Source of the DNA: Bacillota bacterium | GTDB taxonomy: Bacteria > Bacillota > Clostridia > Christensenellales > SZUA-584 | DNA length: 64,000 nucleotides | Reading direction: 5' to 3' | Assembly: GCA_023397655.1 (NCBI GenBank) | Contig: JAEWTW010000045.1 | Location: 7,643 to 71,642 of the forward strand | In this document: positions 60,301-64,000 of the stretch, piece after piece | Numbering within the stretch: position 1 is the first letter of the stretch | Layout of the letters: each line of letters opens with the position of its first letter | Position numbers and translations under genes: made by a program | The notes under the pieces: generated by a model | What the model was told of the DNA's origin: nothing | The model's database searches: none | What the model saw: the letters and a program-made list of their open reading frames with translations, nothing else

Positions 60301-60607
60301 CGCAAAACGCGTGCAGCGTAGAGATGTCCGCGAACGCGCACTTTTCCGCCTGCGCCGCCAGCCGCGCATTCTCCTTGCCTGCCTCCTGCAGCCGCTGGTA
60401 GATCCGCGCACGCATCTCGCCTGCCGCAAGATTGGTGAACGTGACCACCAGCATGCGGCTGATATCCTCACCCTCCTCGATCAGGCGCAGCACACGCTCC
60501 GTCAGCACGCTGGTCTTACCGCTGCCCGCCGCGGCGGACACCACTACACTACATCCCCGTAGGTCTATCGCACGCTGCTGGTGCGCGTTCCATGTCCTGC
60601 CGCTCAT
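57317..60607 (-). CDS. addA: ATP-dependent helicase/nuclease subunit A (AddA)
   Basis: 1096 aa from the ATG at 60607, which overlaps the addB stop by 4 bases and follows GGGGAGG; the open frame extends upstream into addB without a start signal. Walker A AAAGSGKTSVL near residue 25, Walker B HVFVDEYQDINEAQ, TTIHRSKGLEFPVV (motif V-like), MNTNYRSTPAVI and the C-terminal RecB nuclease motifs (GIIDMCF, VIVDYKTDRV) are intact. AddAB resects double-strand breaks and loads RecA. It is somewhat shorter than the 1,230 aa of B. subtilis. Confidence 0.97.
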   Translation of the reverse strand: MSGRTWNAHQQRAIDLRGCSVVVSAAAGSGKTSVLTERVLRLIEEGEDISRMLVVTFTNLAAGEMRARIYQRLQEAGKENARLAAQAEKCAFADISTLHAFCGRLIRDNFAQAGVSPVFAIADEAQTVHLKQTALDDAIEQALADSNQRHIVLKYAGRGDMETLRSIVTKIYNRAISLKDPQEWLERSRSHYDGGTFIDALFEEYRAMVREDVRKASAHLAQRTELWRESGYEAEALTSDAERRVLMQTVDAMTKDEAYLPVFEPITSPAKGAPNQGSKKHTNAANKCLETVRRWEGGFAAKMSAELCRVADDGRFFIDLTRSFMSRYAKLKRAKNLLDHDDTMHFAFRVLQSEDIAARYRDKYAHVFVDEYQDINEAQHAIISALQRGNNDFLVGDVKQCIYTFRESNPELLMRRCRELSGSGLVEMNTNYRSTPAVIDFINGVMGHMMTEDAGGVAYTGGQRLAAGSTGDGRVDIVLAGRESADGEDTLGSLEAEAAQLAELIGGFVNEGFAYGDIAVLRPELSGTGQQLAQALRERRIPVTGGPAGNPAYSELMVFINLLSVIESPTADVPLLSALRYPYYGLTEVDFGRIRMAAPAGVTFAQGALAYAEDDETGQKLARFWADVQRFRRMAACMKLPDFLMRVRQEAKFREYALTSPGGSGTDGMIGDFIGQVTAAIPRSLKEVLDMADRMRAGREAQPDPKTADGVYLTTIHRSKGLEFPVVILCGLHKNIDQRDARGMVLVGRELGIGLNDVDEEAHIKKPTLNSTAVARSMKREKLSETVRLLYVGMTRAIKRLVLLGAGSALKDGWLEDKAEGWQMSAQSYFDLLMPAVRLACANNGEAFEEAVRIMPCGEGWAAQTDSSQRLNALLDAAVEVEPAEVFETYIHGNDIGVPSKVSVSALKRREEQPVAVLPQRFPSEDDGITAAERGTLMHRALEVIGLEAKTPDQVAAEVKWLSAEGRIDAELAKYVDAAAVAGFLSSDLAARARASSRCLFEQPFCLKMSARALNLGDSDEPVIVQGIIDMCFIEDGQWVIVDYKTDRVSAQDAPDVAKKYAIQLNLYARALTDITQRPVAEKWIYYLTAGQAVRL

Positions 60608-63600
60608 GACGCCGCCTCCCCGTCCCCGTTCAGCCGCTCCCGGTCGAAGGGTTCCGCCGTTCGCTGTGCGTTGCCCGCATAGCCCGCGTTCAGCAGGCAG
60701 ACGCTCTTGTAGTCGCAGTAGTCGCACGCCCCGTCCACTGGGCAGATGGCGTTGTCGCCACCGTATATGCGCTCCGCCGCGCCGCGTATCATATCCTGCG
60801 CGAAGCTCAGCAGCGCGTCCAGCTGGGGCGCGTCAAAGAAGTTTTTGGACTGCCCATGCAGCGCGCCCTTACTCGTCACCCGCTGATCCACCGCCACGAA
60901 GCTGCCGCCCGGCAGCGTATCACTGAACAGCCCGAGCGCATCCGCGTCGCTGATGGATATGCCGCGCATCCGCCCCTTGGTCAGCACTTCTCCCTCGTCC
61001 TCACCGTAGCTGTCGCCAATCTTCATGTAATACCCGCCCGCCGGCTGCAGCCCTGTGTCCACCAGCGCGCGCCTCGCCGCCTCAATGTAGACGGGCAGCT
61101 GCAGCGCGGTACCCGCCGCCAGATCATTCAGCACAAACCGCGTGTCGGAGGATTTGTAGTCCACCACACGGAAGTAACCCTCCGCCGCATCGATGCGGTC
61201 GATCTTGCCTGTGAGTTCCACCTCTCCGGATGCCGTGGGCAGCAGAATCGTAAACGTCTGCTCGCTCATCATCATGCGCGCCCCGCGCCCACGAAAGTGC
61301 GTCCGTATGCGCAGCGCGGTGTCCGTCAGCTCCTTCTTCAGCAACGCGTACTGTACTGCGAACCGCTCGTCTGCCTCCAGCTTGCCGCCGTCATGCTGCT
61401 GCGCGGCTTCCTTTGCCGCCGCTTCCATGCGTTCCGCCGTCTCCTCTTCGGACAGCGCCTGTATCATCACGCCCTCTTCAATCAGGTGCTTCGCGAACAA
61501 GTCCAGCGCGAGGTGCATATACGTGCCGATATCGATGCGGTCGTACGTGTAGTCCCGCGGCACTTTGGCCCGCACGCCGTGGTCCAGAAAGTGCTTGTAG
61601 GGGCACTTATAGTAGTTCTCGATACGCGTCGCGCTGCACCGGATGCCACCGTACAGTACCCTCGCGTTCTCGACGCTCAGGGACTGCGCCGCGTTGTCGC
61701 GCAGCAGCACATCCTTCGCCCAGTTGCGCCACTCCGGCCGCGTAAGGAAACGCGCGCAAAGCCCCGGCAGCGTCTCATCAGGCGTCTTGCCACGCAATGC
61801 GTCCGCCATGCCGCCCAGCAGTACCGGCTCAGCGCCGCCCTTAGGCAGCAGCGACGGCACGCCGCCCGGCTGCAAAGCCGGAAACAGCCGCCGCAGACGG
61901 TCTATCAGCACCGACGGCGCACCCGCCGCCCGGTTCCAACTCAGCACCAGCCTGTCTTTGGGCTTCGCCAGTGCGGTGTATATCTTCAGCTTCTCCGCCG
62001 CAAGGTCATAAACACCCACGTCCAGCCCCGCGTCCAGCAGCAGCTCGCGCTCTCCGCCCGAAAGTATGCCCGGTCCGTCGTCTCGCGCGGGCCACGCTCC
62101 GTCGTTGAGACCGATGGCAAACAGCGCCCGGACTCCGGGCAGCCGCGCCACCGAAATGTCGAATACCTTGACCTCGTCCGTGGCGGGCGGTATCACCGCG
62201 ATGCGCGTGCCCTCGAAGCCCGTGCTGATCATACTGCACAGCGCATCAGCCGCCAACGGCGCGTCGCCCATCACGCGCGGCACGCTGTCCAGCACGTCCA
62301 GCGTCCGCTCATATACCTGCCGGAAGTAGATGTGTTCCGCTCGTGTTTCAGGCGCGTCGATGCCCGCGCATAGCGCGTCCAGCTTCTCCTTCACACCGCA
62401 GTCGTCCATGAAGCGGCGCACCGCTGCCACCTGCCCAGCCGCGCCGCCTTCCTTGAGCCGCCGGGTCAGCGCATCCAGTGGGCGCATCACGACACGACGG
62501 GCGGCCTCCGCCTCGTCCGCCCCTTCGCCACGCCAGAACGCGGTTTGGAAGTGCCAACCCTTGAGCGCGTACTTATCCGCATAGCTTTTCAGCGACCTGC
62601 GCTGTGCCTCATCGATAGGCGCATAGGCGCTGTAAGCATATGAGTCTACCATGGTCACATCCCCTGCCGCCGCCTGCATCGCGCTGTACAGGAAAGCAAA
62701 GAAAGCGTTGTCCGCCAGCGTTCGGCGCTCGTCCGTGAAGAACGGTATACCGGCCTGCGCGAACACCGATTTGATGACCGGCAGATACGCCGCGAGGTTT
62801 CCTCCGACCACGGCGATGTCCGAAAAGCGCCAGCCTTTCTGCGCCACCGCCGCGAGTATGGCGGACGCCACGCGCTCCACCTCCTGCTCCGTCGTTTCCG
62901 CTTCGATCAGGTACAGCCCATCCGTCATACCCGCATACGGCGTATACGGATAACGGTACAGGTTGGCTTCCAGAAAACGCAGCGCGTCGGCGTTGTATCG
63001 ATCGGACAAGCCGGGGCTGTCCATCACCATCACATTTTGCCCCGCGGTTTCCACATCGCGGATGAACTGCCGGACCAACTTCTCCTCCGGCTCAAACAAC
63101 GCCGGGTCAGCATCGTCTCCGCGGAACGCCGCCACCGTCTCCTCCGCAAGCGCGGCCACCTTGGCCAGCAGGCTCAGGGCCGCGGGCGCACCGCTGTCCA
63201 GCCCGTCGATCACCACCGCCGCACCGCGTAGCCACGCCACGCTGTCCGCCCGTGCCGCTGCCAGTGCATATATGTCAGCACTGTCGTAGCGGCTGCCGCA
63301 TATCTCGTCATATAATGCCAGCACATCCGCTGTGTCATGCAGCTTCTGTGCCAGTGCGGCGTCCTTTACGTGCGCCGCCGCGTCCCGCAGCGTGTCCGGC
63401 GTCTGGCTGTGGCTTTTCAGGCGCGTAATCAGTTCGGCAAGGCACACCTCAAAATCGGGCAGGCGCTCACCGCCGAACGGTTTGTCCAGACGCTCCAGCG
63501 CCCGATGGCACACCATCGCGCGTTCCGCATGCGACAAAAAGACGGGCAGACCCGTCTCCTCCAGTATGCGCAGCGCCAGCCGCTGCAGGCTCAGCACCTC

Positions 63601-63783
63601 AAGACCCATAATGCCGCGCACTCCACACGCCGCCATGATGTCCTTCTCCGTCTCGAACGTGAGCTGCCCCGGCACGATCACGAGCACCTTTCTCAGCGGG
63701 TCTTTTATCATATCGCGGATGCGTCCCATCAGCATACGGCTCTTGCCGCTGCCTGCGCGCCCTTTAACGACCGTGACTCCCAT
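60604..63783 (-). CDS. addB: ATP-dependent helicase/nuclease subunit B (AddB)
   Basis: 1059 aa. Walker A VVKGRAGSGKSRMLMGRI lies at the start. The nuclease domain has GKIDRIDAAEGYFRVVDYKSS. The 4Fe-4S ligands are visible: one Cys in ENYYKCPYKHFL and three in CDYCDYKSVC near the C-terminus. With AddA it forms the Gram-positive RecBCD counterpart; AddB recognises Chi. GGGGG lies 9 bases before the ATG. Confidence 0.97.
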   Translation of the reverse strand: MGVTVVKGRAGSGKSRMLMGRIRDMIKDPLRKVLVIVPGQLTFETEKDIMAACGVRGIMGLEVLSLQRLALRILEETGLPVFLSHAERAMVCHRALERLDKPFGGERLPDFEVCLAELITRLKSHSQTPDTLRDAAAHVKDAALAQKLHDTADVLALYDEICGSRYDSADIYALAAARADSVAWLRGAAVVIDGLDSGAPAALSLLAKVAALAEETVAAFRGDDADPALFEPEEKLVRQFIRDVETAGQNVMVMDSPGLSDRYNADALRFLEANLYRYPYTPYAGMTDGLYLIEAETTEQEVERVASAILAAVAQKGWRFSDIAVVGGNLAAYLPVIKSVFAQAGIPFFTDERRTLADNAFFAFLYSAMQAAAGDVTMVDSYAYSAYAPIDEAQRRSLKSYADKYALKGWHFQTAFWRGEGADEAEAARRVVMRPLDALTRRLKEGGAAGQVAAVRRFMDDCGVKEKLDALCAGIDAPETRAEHIYFRQVYERTLDVLDSVPRVMGDAPLAADALCSMISTGFEGTRIAVIPPATDEVKVFDISVARLPGVRALFAIGLNDGAWPARDDGPGILSGGERELLLDAGLDVGVYDLAAEKLKIYTALAKPKDRLVLSWNRAAGAPSVLIDRLRRLFPALQPGGVPSLLPKGGAEPVLLGGMADALRGKTPDETLPGLCARFLTRPEWRNWAKDVLLRDNAAQSLSVENARVLYGGIRCSATRIENYYKCPYKHFLDHGVRAKVPRDYTYDRIDIGTYMHLALDLFAKHLIEEGVMIQALSEEETAERMEAAAKEAAQQHDGGKLEADERFAVQYALLKKELTDTALRIRTHFRGRGARMMMSEQTFTILLPTASGEVELTGKIDRIDAAEGYFRVVDYKSSDTRFVLNDLAAGTALQLPVYIEAARRALVDTGLQPAGGYYMKIGDSYGEDEGEVLTKGRMRGISISDADALGLFSDTLPGGSFVAVDQRVTSKGALHGQSKNFFDAPQLDALLSFAQDMIRGAAERIYGGDNAICPVDGACDYCDYKSVCLLNAGYAGNAQRTAEPFDRERLNGDGEAAS

Positions 63784-63821
63784 TGCGCAGCACCCCCTTT
63801 TACCCCATATATTCGCACAGC

Positions 63822-63845
63822 GCCTGTCCCAAAATCAGGGCAGGC
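63822..63845 (-). other. Hairpin in the addB leader
   Basis: GCCTG.CCC paired with GGG.CAGGC around a 7-base loop, 39 bases before the addB start codon. On the minus strand no T run follows; on the plus strand CCC and five T residues do, but no plus-strand gene precedes it. It may be a leader structure or an orphan terminator. Confidence 0.4.
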
Positions 63846-63948
63846 CACCCTTTTTCTACGCATTATTTTAGATACAAGTATAAAACCGGGGGCACTGCTT
63901 AAATGAGATGTGCTGGATTGGCGAGCTGATTTTGCGGTATGCAAGGAA

Positions 63949-63986
63949 TGAAGCCGCAGGAATAGCACCGCTATTTCAAGGCTTCA
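63949..63986. repeat. Strong compound stem-loop at the window edge
   Basis: TGAAGCC (63949-63955) pairs with GGCTTCA (63980-63986) and, inside it, GGAATAGC (63959-63966) pairs with GCTATTTC (63970-63977, one G-U), leaving an ACC loop. There is no gene on either side within the window. It looks like a dispersed palindromic repeat or the edge of a mobile element. Confidence 0.6.
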
Positions 63987-64000
63987 TGACGCGGCAGGCC

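Noticed and set aside
58319..60562. Very long plus-strand open frame opposite addA
   Set aside because: It is an antisense shadow of a GC-rich gene: His/Arg/Leu-rich composition, no start signals, and addA is certain.
63729..63968. 79-codon minus-strand open frame upstream of addB
   Set aside because: It overlaps the addB start region, has no ribosome-binding site and no recognisable domain.

Overview
The window reads as a chromosome segment from an endospore-forming, flagellated, anaerobic low-G+C-type Gram-positive (Clostridia-like; I cannot name the genus). Support: an alpha/beta-type small acid-soluble spore protein, a SleB/CwlJ-type cortex hydrolase, the redox repressor Rex, a Bacillus/Clostridia-style flagellar gene order (FliY, FlgM, FliW, CsrA, YvyF, SwrB-like, FlbD/SwrD, FlhF/FlhG, YlqG/YlqH), AddAB instead of RecBCD, and strong AGGAGG ribosome-binding sites. 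No rRNA, tRNA, CRISPR array, prophage or intact transposase gene was seen.

Layout. 1-16.6 kb is a mixed housekeeping region: the first codons of radA, a calcium-binding-loop protein with a sigma-D-type promoter, Hsp20, an Lrp/AsnC regulator with an aminotransferase, rex-yjbQ, two VanW-family wall proteins, a zinc-ribbon protein, a DUF4064-like membrane protein, a four-domain CoA-disulfide-reductase-like protein with a ferredoxin, a SleB-like hydrolase, a DUF2569-like protein, an iron alcohol dehydrogenase and a SASP. 16.6-55.2 kb is almost entirely flagellar and lies on the minus strand except for flagellin. 55.4-57.3 kb has cheY, a YbjQ-family gene and a double-GNAT gene. 57.3-63.8 kb is addB-addA. 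The last 200 bases hold a strong stem-loop.

How the flagellar genes fit together. Read on the minus strand there are four transcription blocks: (i) ylqG-ylqH, then fliD-fliS-fliT-yaaR, ending at a terminator near 50230; (ii) lytic transglycosylase-flgB-flgC-fliE-fliO-fliP-fliQ-fliR-flhB-flhA-flhF-flhG-pilZ-sigD-swrB-like; (iii) flgF-flgG-yvyF-flgM-flgN-flgK-flgL-fliW-csrA, preceded by a sigma-D-like promoter; (iv) fliF-fliG-fliH-fliI-fliJ-motE-like-fliK-flgD-flgE-flbD-motA-motB-fliL-fliM-fliY. Flagellin (plus strand) sits between (iv) and (iii), with a consensus sigma-D promoter and a leader carrying CsrA-type GGA motifs. This fits the FlgM/SigD and FliW/CsrA checkpoints, all of whose components are present. 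The chemotaxis genes cheA, cheW, cheB, cheR and cheD are absent from the window; only cheY and the CheC-like FliY are here.

The one long non-coding stretch (31.2-32.2 kb, between flagellin and csrA) contains a multi-helix structured segment flanked by palindromes. It looks like an IS200/IS605-type non-autonomous element or omega/HEARO-like RNA and is the most unusual object in the window.
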